Assembly: GCF_000382345.1 (NCBI RefSeq)
Contig: NZ_KB908099.1
Span: forward strand, 1-64,000
Length of the DNA: 64,000 nt
Source of the DNA: Massilia niastensis DSM 21313
GTDB taxonomy: Bacteria > Pseudomonadota > Gammaproteobacteria > Burkholderiales > Burkholderiaceae_D
Direction: 5' to 3'
Made by a program: the position numbers and the translations under genes. Positions 38,891-48,872 of the stretch are shown here, piece by piece; the first letter of the stretch is position 1, and each line of letters begins with the position of its first letter. Under the pieces are notes generated by a model that was given only the letters and a program-made list of their open reading frames with translations, made no database searches and was not told the DNA's origin.

Positions 38891-40267
38891 ATGAACGTTG
38901 TGATCCTCGCCGCCGGCATGGGAAAGCGCATGCAATCCGCACTGCCGAAAGTCCTGCACCCACTGGCTGGGAAGCCGCTGTTGCAGCATGTCATCGATAC
39001 GGCAAGCAGCCTGAAGCCGAGCAAATTATGCGTGATTTACGGCCATGGAGGCGCAGCGGTGCCGGAGATGGTGTCCAGGCTGGCAGAATCCACTGGCATC
39101 GCGATCGACACCGCCCTGCAGGAGCCGCAGCTGGGCACCGGCCACGCCGTGATGCAGGCGGTTCCGCAAATCGATGAAAGCGCGCCGACCCTGGTGCTGT
39201 ACGGCGACGTGCCGCTGACCACGGCCGCTTCGCTGCGCCGCCTGGTCGAGGCCGCCGGCAGCGACAAGCTGGCGATCCTCACCGTCGAGCAGGCCAACCC
39301 CTTCGGCCTGGGCCGCATCGTCCGCGAAAACGGCCAGATCGTGCGCATCGTCGAGGAAAAGGACGCCAGCGAAGCCGAGCGCGCGATCCGCGAGATCAAC
39401 AGCGGCATCATGGTGATCCCGACCCGCCGCCTGAAGGCATGGCTCGAATCGCTGTCGAACAACAATGCCCAGGGCGAGTACTACCTCACCGACATCGTCG
39501 CCAAGGCGGTGGCCGAGGGCGTGCCTGTGGTGTCGGCCCAGCCGGCGGCCGAGTGGGAAGTGGCGGGCGTCAACAGCAAGGTCCAGCTGGCCGAGCTGGA
39601 GCGCCGCCACCAGCTGAACATCGCCACTGCCCTGCTGGAACAAGGCGTGACCCTGATGGACCCGGCCCGCATCGACGTGCGTGGGGAACTGGTTTGCGGC
39701 CGCGATGTCGTGATCGACGTCGGCTGCGTGTTCGAAGGCCGGGTCGAGCTGGCCGACGGCGTGAAGGTCGGCCCGCACTGCGTGCTGGTCGATGTCAGGA
39801 TCGGCGCGGGGGCGCAGATCAAGCCGTTCTGCCATCTCGAGGATGCCGTGGTGGGCGATAAATCGCAGATCGGTCCGTATGCGCGCCTGCGTCCGGGCAC
39901 CGAGCTGGGCGAAGACGTCCATGTGGGTAACTTTGTCGAGATCAAGAACAGCCAGGTGGCCGCGCACTCGAAGGCCAACCACCTGGCCTATGTCGGCGAT
40001 GCGACCGTCGGATCGCGCGTGAACATCGGCGCCGGCACGATTACCTGCAATTACGACGGCGCGAACAAGTTCCGCACCGTGATCGAGGACGACGCCTTCA
40101 TCGGCAGCGACAGCCAGCTGGTGGCGCCGGTTACCGTGGGCAAGGGCGCGACCCTGGGCGCGGGCACCACCCTGACCAAGGACGCGCCGGCCGGCAAGCT
40201 GACCATCTCGCGCCCCAAGCAGCTGAGCATCGAAGGATGGAAGCGTCCGGTGAAGGTGAAGAAGTAA
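38891..40267 (+). CDS. glmU: Bifunctional N-acetylglucosamine-1-phosphate uridyltransferase / glucosamine-1-phosphate acetyltransferase
   Basis: 458 aa. The N-terminal pyrophosphorylase motif is [24 protein letters not shown]. The C-terminal left-handed beta-helix with hexapeptide repeats starts about residue 250 ([29 protein letters not shown]) and carries the acetyltransferase residues in NHLAYVGDA and CNYDGANKF. It makes UDP-GlcNAc for peptidoglycan and LPS. It is followed 0.8 kb later by glmS, the first enzyme of the same pathway, with an Lrp-type gene between. Confidence 0.97.
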   Translation: MNVVILAAGMGKRMQSALPKVLHPLAGKPLLQHVIDTASSLKPSKLCVIYGHGGAAVPEMVSRLAESTGIAIDTALQEPQLGTGHAVMQAVPQIDESAPTLVLYGDVPLTTAASLRRLVEAAGSDKLAILTVEQANPFGLGRIVRENGQIVRIVEEKDASEAERAIREINSGIMVIPTRRLKAWLESLSNNNAQGEYYLTDIVAKAVAEGVPVVSAQPAAEWEVAGVNSKVQLAELERRHQLNIATALLEQGVTLMDPARIDVRGELVCGRDVVIDVGCVFEGRVELADGVKVGPHCVLVDVRIGAGAQIKPFCHLEDAVVGDKSQIGPYARLRPGTELGEDVHVGNFVEIKNSQVAAHSKANHLAYVGDATVGSRVNIGAGTITCNYDGANKFRTVIEDDAFIGSDSQLVAPVTVGKGATLGAGTTLTKDAPAGKLTISRPKQLSIEGWKRPVKVKK

Positions 40268-40355
40268 TCCACCGGCTATCGACAGGCTGATAACAGGAAA
40301 AACACAGGGTAATCACAGGCTTGTCCCATGGTCTTCCAAAGGGTCTTCCACAATG

Positions 40356-40364
40356 TTATCCACA
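40356..40364 (+). promoter_or_regulatory. Isolated perfect DnaA box
   Basis: TTATCCACA in the 144-bp gap between glmU and the convergent Lrp-type gene; CTTCCACAA lies just before it. There is no module structure around it. Confidence 0.6.
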
Positions 40365-40411
40365 GGATGCGGCGTGGAAGAAGGGTCTGGTTTTCGGGGT
40401 GGCGCCAGCTT

Positions 40412-40882
40412 TCACAGCGCAATCCGCGTATCGAACTTGCTGCGGTGCGTAGAGAAATACGCCTTCACATTGCGCACATTCGCATGCGAGGTGAACAGGC
40501 GGTGCGCCAGCGCGTGATAGGCCGGCATGTCGGCCACCTGCACGATCAGCACGAAATCCGGCCCGGGCGTGACGCGGTAGCACTGCAGCACGGCCGTTTC
40601 CGCCGCCGCCAGCTTCTCGAACTGGTCCATGCGCTCGGCGGCCTGCACGTCGAGGGTGATCTCGACGATGGCGGTCAGCCGCGCGCCCACCTTGTCCGGC
40701 GCCACGATCGCTACCTGGCGCTCGATGACGCCGCCGTCGGTCAGCTGCTTGACGCGGCGAAGGCAGGTCGGCGGCGACACGTGCACCAGCGCCGCCAGTT
40801 CGGCATTCGTCTGCGATGCATCAGCCTGCAACGTATTCAGGATGCGACGATCGAGTTCGTCGAGGGGATAGAGTTCATTCAT
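40412..40882 (-). CDS. Lrp/AsnC-family transcriptional regulator
   Basis: 156 aa. HTH region LDRRILNTLQADASQTNAELAALVHVSPPTCLRRVKQLTD; RAM domain with VLQCYRVTPGPDFVLIVQVADM. Divergent from glmS across 162 bp of AT-rich DNA; whether it controls glmS or is unrelated is not shown. It is a different subgroup from the regulator at 33185. Confidence 0.9.
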   Translation of the reverse strand: MNELYPLDELDRRILNTLQADASQTNAELAALVHVSPPTCLRRVKQLTDGGVIERQVAIVAPDKVGARLTAIVEITLDVQAAERMDQFEKLAAAETAVLQCYRVTPGPDFVLIVQVADMPAYHALAHRLFTSHANVRNVKAYFSTHRSKFDTRIAL

Positions 40883-41044
40883 GGTATGAAATATTCAGAA
40901 AATAATTCCTCGTTAGTGAAGCAAAATTTCATCTTTTTGAGTCTGTGAAATAATCTAACAAAATATACAGGATTCTGAAAGCTTATTTCATTGTGCTTGC
41001 TCTACGATAGGTTTCCTTAACAATCTTCTCAACGAGGTAAAGCC

Positions 41045-42874
41045 ATGTGCGGTATCGTCGGCGCGGTTGCCCAGCGCAACATCACTCCTGTCCTGATCGA
41101 AGGCCTCAAGCGTCTGGAATACCGGGGCTATGACTCGTGCGGTGTTGCCGTGCACTTCGATGGCCGTCTCACCCGTTCGCGCAGCACTTCGCGCGTGGCC
41201 GACCTCGAATCGCAGGTGCGCGAAGCCCACCTCGCCGGCTTCACCGGCATCGCCCACACCCGCTGGGCCACCCATGGCGCCCCGGCCTCGCACAACGCCC
41301 ACCCGCACTTCTCGCCCAACGAGGAAAACGCGCGCATCGCACTTGTCCACAACGGCATCATCGAAAACCACGACGAACTGCGCCGCGAACTGACCGACCT
41401 CGGCTACAAATTCCAGAGCCAGACCGACACCGAGGTGATCGCCCACCTGGTCGACCACATGTACAACGGCGACCTGTTCGAGACCGTGCAGCAGGCCGTC
41501 AAGCGCCTGCAGGGCGCCTACGCGATCGCCGTGTTCTGCCGCGAAGAGCCGCACCGCGTGATCGCCGCGCGCCAGGGCTCGCCGCTGATCGTCGGCGTCG
41601 GCGACAACGAGAACTTCGTCGCCTCGGACGCGATGGCGCTGGCCGGCACCACCGACCAGATCATCTACCTGGAAGAAGGCGACGTGGTGGACCTGCAGCT
41701 GGCCCGCTACTGGATCGTCGACGTCGACGGCCGTTCGGTCGAGCGCGAAGTCAAGACCGTGCACGCCCACACCGGCGCGGCCGAGCTGGGCCCGTACCGC
41801 CACTACATGCAGAAGGAGATCTTCGAGCAGCCGCGCGTCATCGGCGACACGCTCGAGGGCGTCACAGGCGTCATGCCGGAACTGTTCGGCGACGGCGCCT
41901 ACCAGGTGTTCAAGAAGATCGACCGCGTGCTGATCCTGGCCTGCGGCACCAGCTACTACGCCGGCCTGACCGCGAAGTACTGGATCGAATCGATCGCCAG
42001 GGTGCCGGTGAACGTCGAAATCGCGAGCGAATACCGCTACCGCGAGAGCGTGCCGCATCCGGACACGCTGGTGGTGACGATCTCGCAGAGCGGCGAGACG
42101 GCCGATACCCTGGCCGCGCTCAAGCACGCACGCAACCTGGGCATGGAACACACGCTGACCATCTGCAACGTGTCGACCAGCGCCATGGTGCGCGAATGCA
42201 AGCTGGCCTACATCACCCGCGCCGGCGTGGAAGTGGGCGTGGCCTCGACCAAGGCGTTCACGACCCAGCTGGCCGCGCTGTTCCTGCTGACCCTGACCCT
42301 GGCGCAAGTCAACGGCCGCCTGACCGATGCCGAGGAAGCGCAGCACCTGAAGATGATGCGCCACCTGCCGGTCGCGCTGTCCTCGGTGCTGGCGCTGGAG
42401 CCGCAGATCATCGCCTGGGCCGAGGAATTCGCACGCAAGGAAAACGCCCTGTTCCTGGGCCGCGGCCTGCACTATCCGATCGCCCTGGAAGGCGCACTGA
42501 AGCTCAAGGAAATCTCCTACATCCACGCCGAAGCCTATCCGGCGGGCGAACTGAAGCATGGTCCGCTGGCGCTGGTGACCGAAGAGATGCCGGTAGTGAC
42601 GATCGCCCCCAACGATGCGCTGCTCGAAAAGCTGAAGTCGAACATGCAGGAAGTGCGCGCCCGCGGCGGCCAGCTGTACGTGTTCGCCGACGTCGATTCG
42701 CGCATCACCTCGGGTGACGGCGTGCACGTGATCCGCCTGCCGGAGCACTACGGCCAGCTGTCGCCGATCCTGCACGTCGCTGCGCTGCAATTGCTGGCGT
42801 ATCACACCGCGCTGGCGCGCGGCACCGATGTGGACAAGCCGCGCAACCTGGCGAAATCGGTGACGGTCGAGTAA
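41045..42874 (+). CDS. glmS: Glutamine-fructose-6-phosphate aminotransferase (isomerising)
   Basis: 609 aa. Cys2 of [12 protein letters not shown] is the glutaminase nucleophile after Met removal; then [19 protein letters not shown], and two SIS domains ([30 protein letters not shown]) ending in KSVTVE. It makes glucosamine-6-phosphate, the entry step to UDP-GlcNAc. Ribosome site GAGG lies just upstream. No glmS ribozyme-like structure is expected in this phylum, and none was recognised. Confidence 0.97.
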   Translation: MCGIVGAVAQRNITPVLIEGLKRLEYRGYDSCGVAVHFDGRLTRSRSTSRVADLESQVREAHLAGFTGIAHTRWATHGAPASHNAHPHFSPNEENARIALVHNGIIENHDELRRELTDLGYKFQSQTDTEVIAHLVDHMYNGDLFETVQQAVKRLQGAYAIAVFCREEPHRVIAARQGSPLIVGVGDNENFVASDAMALAGTTDQIIYLEEGDVVDLQLARYWIVDVDGRSVEREVKTVHAHTGAAELGPYRHYMQKEIFEQPRVIGDTLEGVTGVMPELFGDGAYQVFKKIDRVLILACGTSYYAGLTAKYWIESIARVPVNVEIASEYRYRESVPHPDTLVVTISQSGETADTLAALKHARNLGMEHTLTICNVSTSAMVRECKLAYITRAGVEVGVASTKAFTTQLAALFLLTLTLAQVNGRLTDAEEAQHLKMMRHLPVALSSVLALEPQIIAWAEEFARKENALFLGRGLHYPIALEGALKLKEISYIHAEAYPAGELKHGPLALVTEEMPVVTIAPNDALLEKLKSNMQEVRARGGQLYVFADVDSRITSGDGVHVIRLPEHYGQLSPILHVAALQLLAYHTALARGTDVDKPRNLAKSVTVE

Positions 42875-42892
42875 TCCGATAGCGGTTCCATG

Positions 42893-42938
42893 ACAGCCGT
42901 GACGGGCGCCATGACGCGCCCGTCACGGCTGTTTGTTT
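42893..42938 (+). terminator. Rho-independent terminator of glmS
   Basis: Perfect 16-bp stem ACAGCCGTGACGGGCG (42893-42908) / CGCCCGTCACGGCTGT (42917-42932) followed by TTGTTTTG. Confidence 0.9.
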
Positions 42939-43436
42939 TGGAAATACCAGATATGCTTATTACCGATATAAACAAACCGAATATCCAAAGGCATGTTGTC
43001 GTGTAAAACTTGCCTTTTTAAATAATTTTATTCGTCAATACAACACATAAAAGACGAAAAATTCGGAACAGGGTACAAAAGCAATACATTTGGGATATAC
43101 TACCCGCGCCCTTGTGGGCATCGTCCCGCTCAATGGACACCAAAGATATTGCCCCGCCTTCCTGGCCACCAAAGGCCGGCCATATCACCGCTCGTATTGC
43201 CGTCGTCCGGTCCGGGATGGATCGCCAGGCCGATCTGCGGCATTGCCCTCGCTTTGCGTCGTGCTGCCGGGTTCACGTGCTTTCGTATCGACGAAGACGG
43301 AACCCTGCCCTACGTTCCCATCGCTACCCGTCCATGCGCCTGCCGGTGCAGGGAAGGTTCCGCATGGTGTCCTTGAGTTTCTTAACCAGATTTCTGCCTG
43401 GTGGCCTCCTGCATTGATCTTTCAGGTAAATACCGT
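42939..43436. other. Long leader region of mqo
   Basis: About 500 bp with no convincing gene. 42940-43090 is strongly AT-rich; a promoter candidate is TTCGGA (43062-43067), 17 bp, TACATT (43085-43090), or TATACT at 43096-43101. The remaining roughly 335 bp before the mqo start is GC-rich with short hairpins and three overlapping open frames, none with recognisable homology. This could be an untranslated regulatory leader or a decayed gene. Confidence 0.5.
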
Positions 43437-45047
43437 ATGCGTAAGTCGCTTGTAGCCGTAGCAGCATCTTGTCTCGTTCTTGCTTCCTGCACCAAAACTC
43501 CTCCCGCTTCCTCGGACAAGCCAGTCGATGTCGTCCTGATCGGCGCAGGCGTCATGAGCGCAACCCTGGGCACCATGCTCAAGGAGCTGCAGCCCGACCT
43601 GTCCATGCAAATGTATGAGCGTCTCGACTCGGTGTCGGCCGAGAGTTCCGATGCGATGAACAATGCCGGCACCGGCCACTCCGGTTTCGCCGAGCTGAAC
43701 TACACGCCGGAAACGCCGGATGGCGGCATCGATACCAAGAAAGCCGTCGACATCAACGAGCAGTTCGAAGTCTCGAAACAGTTCTGGGCCTACCAGGTGA
43801 AAAAGAAGTATCTCGGCGAGCCGCAGAGCTTCATCAACAACGTTCCCCATATGAGCTTCGTGTGGGGCGACGACAACATCGCCTACCTGCGCAAGCGCTA
43901 CGACGCCCTGCAAAAGGAAAACCTGTTCAAGGGCATGCTCTACTCCGAGGATCAGAACGAGATCCGCAAGTGGGCGCCGCTCGTGATGACCGGCCGCGAC
44001 AGCACCCAGAAAGTGGCTGCGACCCGGATGGACTTCGGCACCGACGTCAACTACGGCACCCTGACCCGCAGCATGGTCAAGCACCTGAGCAGCAGCCAGG
44101 GCGTGCAGCTCAGCCTGGGCCATGAAGTCCAGGATATCAAGCGCGGCGCCGATGGCCTCTGGAACGTGACCGTCAAGAACCTCGGTGACGGCCAGTCGAA
44201 GACCGTGCGCGCGAAGTTCGTCTTCATCGGCGCCGGCGGCGGTTCGCTGCCCCTGCTGGAAAAGACCGGCATCCCCGAAGCCAAGGGCTTCGGCGGCGTT
44301 CCGGTCGGCGGCCAGTGGCTGGTGACGACCAACCAGAAGCTGATCGACGCCCACCAGGCGAAAGTGTATGGCAAGGCCTCGGTCGGCTCGCCGCCGATGT
44401 CGGTGCCTCACCTCGACACCCGTATCATCGACGGCAAGAAAGCACTGCTGTTCGGACCGTTCGCGACCTTCTCGACCAAGTTCCTGAAAAACGGTTCGTG
44501 GATCGACCTGCCGGCCTCGGTCGGTACCGGCAACGTGCGTCCGATGCTGCAAGCAGGCATCGATAACATTCCGCTGACGAAGTATTTGGTGGAACAGGTG
44601 ATGCAGTCGCAGGAAGACCGCGTGGCCACCCTGCGCGAGTATCTGCCGGAAGCCAGGTCGGAAGACTGGACGCTGGTCAACGCCGGTCAGCGCGTGCAGA
44701 TCGTCAAGGACGATCCGGAAAAAGGCGGCCTGCTGCAGTTCGGTACCGAAGTGGTGGCCTCCGCCGACGGCAGCGTCACCGCCCTGCTGGGTGCCTCGCC
44801 TGGCGCCTCGACCGCCGCGCCGATCATGCTGAAGGTGCTCAAGGTTTCTTCGTTCAAGGACAAACTCGCCACGCCCGAGTGGCAAGCCAAGCTGAAGGAA
44901 ATGGTGCCGTCGTACGGTCGCAAGCTGAATGCGGATCCGGCGTTTGCCAACGAGATCCGCGGATACAGCAGCGCAGTCCTGAAGCTGCAAGCGATCAAGC
45001 TGGATGAGCCGGCCGCAGTCAAGGAAGCGGTCGTGGCGAAACAATAA
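43437..45047 (+). CDS. mqo: Malate:quinone oxidoreductase, predicted lipoprotein
   Basis: 536 aa from the ATG at 43437. FAD fold [19 protein letters not shown], then [47 protein letters not shown], and the C-terminal [16 protein letters not shown] and PSYGRKLN, all Mqo signatures. It oxidises malate to oxaloacetate with electrons to quinone. The N-terminus [18 protein letters not shown] has a lipobox (LASC, Cys18), suggesting export and lipid anchoring. E. coli Mqo also carries an N-terminal leader-like segment, so a non-cytoplasmic location may be general; the lipobox is the specific point here. Confidence 0.95.
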   Translation: MRKSLVAVAASCLVLASCTKTPPASSDKPVDVVLIGAGVMSATLGTMLKELQPDLSMQMYERLDSVSAESSDAMNNAGTGHSGFAELNYTPETPDGGIDTKKAVDINEQFEVSKQFWAYQVKKKYLGEPQSFINNVPHMSFVWGDDNIAYLRKRYDALQKENLFKGMLYSEDQNEIRKWAPLVMTGRDSTQKVAATRMDFGTDVNYGTLTRSMVKHLSSSQGVQLSLGHEVQDIKRGADGLWNVTVKNLGDGQSKTVRAKFVFIGAGGGSLPLLEKTGIPEAKGFGGVPVGGQWLVTTNQKLIDAHQAKVYGKASVGSPPMSVPHLDTRIIDGKKALLFGPFATFSTKFLKNGSWIDLPASVGTGNVRPMLQAGIDNIPLTKYLVEQVMQSQEDRVATLREYLPEARSEDWTLVNAGQRVQIVKDDPEKGGLLQFGTEVVASADGSVTALLGASPGASTAAPIMLKVLKVSSFKDKLATPEWQAKLKEMVPSYGRKLNADPAFANEIRGYSSAVLKLQAIKLDEPAAVKEAVVAKQ

Positions 45048-45077
45048 GCCGGTTATGCCAGGGAATGGCTGCGCTGT

Positions 45078-46517
45078 TCACTGATGACTGATGAGGGGCT
45101 GGAGATGATCGACATCTCCAGCCCTTTTTCTTTTGGGGAGCTCCGCCTGGCTGCGAACCAGGACGACGGAGCGGCGATGGGGGTCGGCATTGGCGACGCA
45201 GAGCAGCGCCTGCGGCTGTTCGAGTGCGAAGTGGCGCGCCAGCGCCAGTGCGGCGATGAACGGTACGGCGCCACACGCGCCGCTGGCTGCGCCGACGCGC
45301 ACGACATCGTCCGCAGCGTCGAGTTGCTGGACGGCCTTGGCCGCGGCTTCCATCAGCTCGAGCACATGCCTGGGGCGGTGGTCGGTATCGGCCACGATCA
45401 TCGCGATATCGGAGAGCACGGTGTCCGTACCCTCGAGGGCAAGCGCGGTCAACTGTCCGAGCAGCGTCGCGTCCACGCGCCTGTCGTCATCGATGGCCGT
45501 GTGGCGGCGAGCATGCGCGCCCGCATGCAGCACGGCGAACTCCGGATGGCCGGATGCGGCAGCCAGTTCCAGGCCAGCCAGCAGCAGGCCTGCCGCACCT
45601 TCGCCGGGTATCCGGCCATGCTGGCGGGACGGCTTGAACAGCGTAGCCTGGGCCTCCCACCGGTCCACGGTGTCCTGGCCAATATTCGATGCGCAGGCAA
45701 GCACGATCGCCGGCGCGGTTTCCTCCATCAGCTGCTGAACGATCGTGGCGGGACCGGATTCCTCCGCCGCTGTCTCCGCCATGGCGATCCGGTCGGCGGG
45801 CCAGCCGAACTGGATGATCGTGAAGCGCAGCCACATCGCCATGGCGCGCCGCTGCTCGACGTGCCACTCAAGCGGAAGCATCGGCATGAACCGCAGCATC
45901 GGCGCGGCCTGCCCGGGAAGCAGCAGGCTGGACGCCGCATCGCCGGCCAGCTCGCGCGCGACCGCCGTCCCCAGGGTCAGGGCGCGCCATTGTTCGTCGT
46001 GGAAGCGCAGTCCGGCCATCTCGTTCCGCGACAGCCATTCCATGATTTCTTCCCGCAGCGCTTCGTCCGTCGCTTCATCGCTGCGCGCTGTCGTGAGTGG
46101 AAAGCCGTCGTCGTCGAGCAGCGTCGGATCGAGGTCGGGGTGCGGGGCCTCGTCCTTGAGGACGGCGGCGAATTCCCCGGCGCTGGCGCCATGCGGGATG
46201 CGCATCGACGCCGCCAGCATGGCCAATGGCGGCAGTCGCGCCGCCCCCTTCGCCTGCACCGGCGCGCTGGACGCGGCAGGAAGGGAAGCGGACCCAGGCC
46301 GCTTGAGCAATCGGGGACCACGCCACAGCGCCAGCAGCACCGCAGCCGGCAAGGCGAGCAGACCCAGCAAGGCGTCGCCCATGTCGGGCGCATGGTCGGT
46401 CGCCGACCAGAACAGGACCGCGGTGCCCCAGCAGAGGACAATGACGACAGCCGCCAACAGGAGGCCCTTGAGCCAGCCGGGAAGCGCGGGCCTGGGCGAA
46501 GGAAGTGTGGTGGACAT
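45078..46517 (-). CDS. T6SS-linked protein of unknown function with N-terminal membrane anchor
   Basis: 479 aa. Two hydrophobic segments near the N-terminus (LKGLLLAAVVIVLCWGTAVLFW and LLGLLALPAAVLLALW) anchor a large cytosolic or periplasmic domain rich in Ala/Leu. Features include FHDEQWRALTLGTAVARELAGD, PLEWHVEQRRAMAMWLRFTIIQFGW, GAAGLLLAGLELAAASGHPEF and a C-terminal VGAASGACGAVPFIAALALARHFA. The layout resembles uncharacterised proteins found next to PAAR/VgrG genes in Burkholderiales. The C-terminal block hints at a thiolase/ketosynthase-like fold, but I cannot assign it. It lies 7 bp after the PAAR gene, so probably one operon. Confidence 0.7.
   Translation of the reverse strand: MSTTLPSPRPALPGWLKGLLLAAVVIVLCWGTAVLFWSATDHAPDMGDALLGLLALPAAVLLALWRGPRLLKRPGSASLPAASSAPVQAKGAARLPPLAMLAASMRIPHGASAGEFAAVLKDEAPHPDLDPTLLDDDGFPLTTARSDEATDEALREEIMEWLSRNEMAGLRFHDEQWRALTLGTAVARELAGDAASSLLLPGQAAPMLRFMPMLPLEWHVEQRRAMAMWLRFTIIQFGWPADRIAMAETAAEESGPATIVQQLMEETAPAIVLACASNIGQDTVDRWEAQATLFKPSRQHGRIPGEGAAGLLLAGLELAAASGHPEFAVLHAGAHARRHTAIDDDRRVDATLLGQLTALALEGTDTVLSDIAMIVADTDHRPRHVLELMEAAAKAVQQLDAADDVVRVGAASGACGAVPFIAALALARHFALEQPQALLCVANADPHRRSVVLVRSQAELPKRKRAGDVDHLQPLISHQ
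45096..45135 (+). terminator. Rho-independent terminator of mqo
   Basis: 12-bp stem GGGCTGGAGATG (45096-45107) / CATCTCCAGCCC (45113-45124), loop ATCGA, then TTTTTCTTTT. It lies inside the 3' coding end of the convergent gene at 45078. Confidence 0.9.
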
Positions 46518-46524
46518 GGATGGA

Positions 46525-46788
46525 CTAGACCTTGTCGACCGTGGCCTGCTGGCCGGCGATCAGGGTGGCGCCGCAGGCGGTCTTGTCGCCGTGCCGCGCC
46601 GCCGGCTTGCCGTCGACGACCAGTGTCGCGTCGCCGCTGATGATGGGCGCGGGGCCGTGGATGGGGCAAGTGGCCTTGTCGCCCAGGCGGGCGATCCCGA
46701 TGCCGCCGCTATCGCTGTTCGGCGAGGCTTCGATGACGACGCCGCCGTGCGAGGTCTTGTCGCCAAGCCTGATCAGGGGACCGGCCAT
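46525..46788 (-). CDS. PAAR-domain protein (T6SS spike tip)
   Basis: 87 aa from the ATG at 46788 (MAGPLIRLGDKTSHGG). PAAR repeats with zinc ligands in THHG-like KTSHGG, ATCPIHGP, ARHGDKTACG. It caps the VgrG spike of the type VI secretion needle and can carry effectors; this one is a bare PAAR with no C-terminal toxin. Its ATG shares the A of the upstream gene's TGA (TGATG), a coupled pair. Neighbouring orphan proteins are effector or adaptor candidates. Confidence 0.92.
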   Translation of the reverse strand: MAGPLIRLGDKTSHGGVVIEASPNSDSGGIGIARLGDKATCPIHGPAPIISGDATLVVDGKPAARHGDKTACGATLIAGQQATVDKV

Positions 46789-47411
46789 CACGCGCCTCCA
46801 TCGATCAGGCGATGGCCCGGCAGAGGGAACCCCATGGGAAACAGGCTGTGTTCGTCGGGAGCGGGAGTGAAGTACAGCCTGATCTGACGGCATTTTTCGC
46901 CGAGGGCGAGCCGCTCGCCGTGCGCGATGTCCGGCCGCCGGGCCTGGAGCGCCTGGTTGAGGTCGGGAATGCGCTCCACCAGGTACCAGACACAGCTCCT
47001 TTCCTCGAACATGCGCTCCTCGCCATGTTGTTCTCCAGTGACGAGGTTCGGCATCTCCCTGACGCCCACCAGCACCCTGGCGGAGGGCGCCGGCTTGCGG
47101 GTGCCCAGGAATTGCGCGCACCAGTATTCCATCTGGTTCCCGAAGTCGCTGCGCGGGCCCCATGCATGGCCGAGGCCCGTGAAATCTCCATGCTTCAGCA
47201 GGAGATAGCCGGTATTCAGGCCCTCCAGCGTGTCGCGCAGGCCTGGCAGTACCCGCTCGCCCCAGGCGAGAGGCGCTTCCCCATGCGATGCCAGGCAGGA
47301 CGCGACATGGCCGACCAATCTTGTCCAGGTATCTCGTAACACTCGAAAATAATCCGTTGAAATGTAGCGCACGAGCAGATAGATTTCTTGCGGATTGACG
47401 CTGAGTGACAT
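46788..47411 (-). CDS. Hypothetical protein upstream of PAAR
   Basis: 207 aa from the ATG at 47411 (MSLSVNPQEIYLLVRY), chosen because GAGGAGAA lies 4 bases upstream; a GTG at 47429 would add six residues. It is soluble, with no signal peptide and no family I recognise. Notable segments: WGERVLPGLRDTLEGLNTGYLLL, FGNQMEYWCAQFLGTRKPAPSA. TGATG overlap with the PAAR gene suggests a functional partner such as a PAAR adaptor or chaperone (inference). Confidence 0.75.
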   Translation of the reverse strand: MSLSVNPQEIYLLVRYISTDYFRVLRDTWTRLVGHVASCLASHGEAPLAWGERVLPGLRDTLEGLNTGYLLLKHGDFTGLGHAWGPRSDFGNQMEYWCAQFLGTRKPAPSARVLVGVREMPNLVTGEQHGEERMFEERSCVWYLVERIPDLNQALQARRPDIAHGERLALGEKCRQIRLYFTPAPDEHSLFPMGFPLPGHRLIDGGA

Positions 47412-47510
47412 TTGGTTCTCCTCATTCACGCCACTTATGTCTGGGGGTGGGCCGTTTACTTATGGTTTCTTTGGGCCCGAATCGTCATCATTCCTGCCTG
47501 TTTCCTTGAG

Positions 47511-47519
47511 TTATCCACA
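47511..47519 (+). promoter_or_regulatory. Isolated perfect DnaA box
   Basis: TTATCCACA in the 114-bp gap between the tssK stop (47526) and the next start (47411). Confidence 0.55.
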
Positions 47520-47525
47520 GGAGAT

Positions 47526-48872
47526 TCAGGAGGCCACGGCCAGCAGTTCGAGCTTCAGTTCCTTCAGGCCGGCCGGCACGTAGATCGAGATCGACTGCGC
47601 CTTGAGCATGCGTTCGTACATCGGCCCTTTCGCCTCCAGCACGAAGTAGCAGGTATCGGGCCGCACCGGAATCGCGGCGGGCAGCTGCGGCGCATACTGC
47701 AGGCGCACGCCGGGCAGGGCCGACAGCACGAATTTCTCGACATCGTCGGGAGCGCCGACCTTGAAGCGCAGCGGCGCCACCTCGACCAGTTCGAGCGCCG
47801 GCATGTCGGCCGACACCGCGATGTAGAAGGTGGTGTCGTCGTCGATCTTGCCGGAATCGAGCATGCCGATGTGGTAGGAGGGCCGGACTTCGTTCAGGGC
47901 GATCGCGAAGTACTTGGACGAGATCACGGTGTCCAGCAGTTCGCGGATGATCGCGACCAGTTTGGCGAAGGCCGGCCCCGGGTCGCCATGCTGGTAGGCC
48001 GGCAGGTCGGCCAGGGTCCAGCTTTTCGAGAAGGTCATCAGCCCGCCCGCGACGTCCAGCAGCGCCTCGAACAGCCGCTCGGGATGCAGGCCCGGATGGT
48101 GGAAGTGGTGGCTCAAGCCGGCATAGGCGGAGCTGGCCGTATGCAGCAGCCAGAACGAGGACATGTCGCCGGAGCGGAATTCGACCACGTTGCGGCTCGG
48201 TTCCCGGTGGTGGCCGAACAGCGCGCCGACCTTGGCCTGCAGCGCATCGAGCAGGCGCCGCAGCTGCTGGAACAGGGCCGGCGCCGCCGCCAGCGACAGG
48301 GCCGGCGGCACGAAGGCCGGATCGAGCTCGAAGCCGCCGGTACCCGCGCGGCGCAGCCGCAGCAGCGGGAAATGCACGTAGGCGTCGCGCGGCTCGAATT
48401 CCGAGACCAGGCGCACCGATTTCTTCAGGTAGGCCAGCTGCACCGGCGAGGCCTGCGTGTACAGGTCCGGGGTCTCGTGGTTGGCCTGCACAAAACGGGC
48501 CGCGTTCGGGGCCGTATTGGCGGCCTGGCCAGGCTGGGTGAAATTGCCGCTGAAGGGTTTCAGTCCCGGCAGCGCGGCGTAATAGGTCACGCCCTGCTGC
48601 GTCAGCTGGCCCAGGTCGACGGTGTCGGGAAGCGCGTCGACCCCGGGCGCGTCGACCAGTTCGCCGTCCTGGAAGCGCAGCGCCAGCTCGAGGATGCGCA
48701 GCACGCCGCTGGCCAGCGCTTCGCGGTCGACCTCCAGCTTGTCGACACCCCAGGCATACGGATGGACCGCCTTGATACTCTTGTGCAGGCAGTGTTCGTG
48801 ATACTGGTCCTGGCGCTGGAAATGCTGTGGACGCAACAGCAGGCCTTCGCCCCAGAGTACTTTGCTGGTCAT
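47526..48872 (-). CDS. tssK: Type VI secretion baseplate subunit TssK
   Basis: 448 aa from the ATG at 48872 (MTSKVLWGEGLLLRPQHFQRQDQYHE, the family hallmark). Shell, neck and head domains follow, with the C-terminal ISIYVPAGLKELKLELLAV. TssK trimers connect the baseplate wedges to the TssJLM membrane complex. Divergent from tssE across 169 bp. Confidence 0.95.
   Translation of the reverse strand: MTSKVLWGEGLLLRPQHFQRQDQYHEHCLHKSIKAVHPYAWGVDKLEVDREALASGVLRILELALRFQDGELVDAPGVDALPDTVDLGQLTQQGVTYYAALPGLKPFSGNFTQPGQAANTAPNAARFVQANHETPDLYTQASPVQLAYLKKSVRLVSEFEPRDAYVHFPLLRLRRAGTGGFELDPAFVPPALSLAAAPALFQQLRRLLDALQAKVGALFGHHREPSRNVVEFRSGDMSSFWLLHTASSAYAGLSHHFHHPGLHPERLFEALLDVAGGLMTFSKSWTLADLPAYQHGDPGPAFAKLVAIIRELLDTVISSKYFAIALNEVRPSYHIGMLDSGKIDDDTTFYIAVSADMPALELVEVAPLRFKVGAPDDVEKFVLSALPGVRLQYAPQLPAAIPVRPDTCYFVLEAKGPMYERMLKAQSISIYVPAGLKELKLELLAVAS

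Noticed and set aside
43090..43455. Open frames in the mqo leader (for example from 43112 and 43149)
   Set aside because: None has recognisable homology, clear ribosome site or consistent codon use; described as leader DNA instead.
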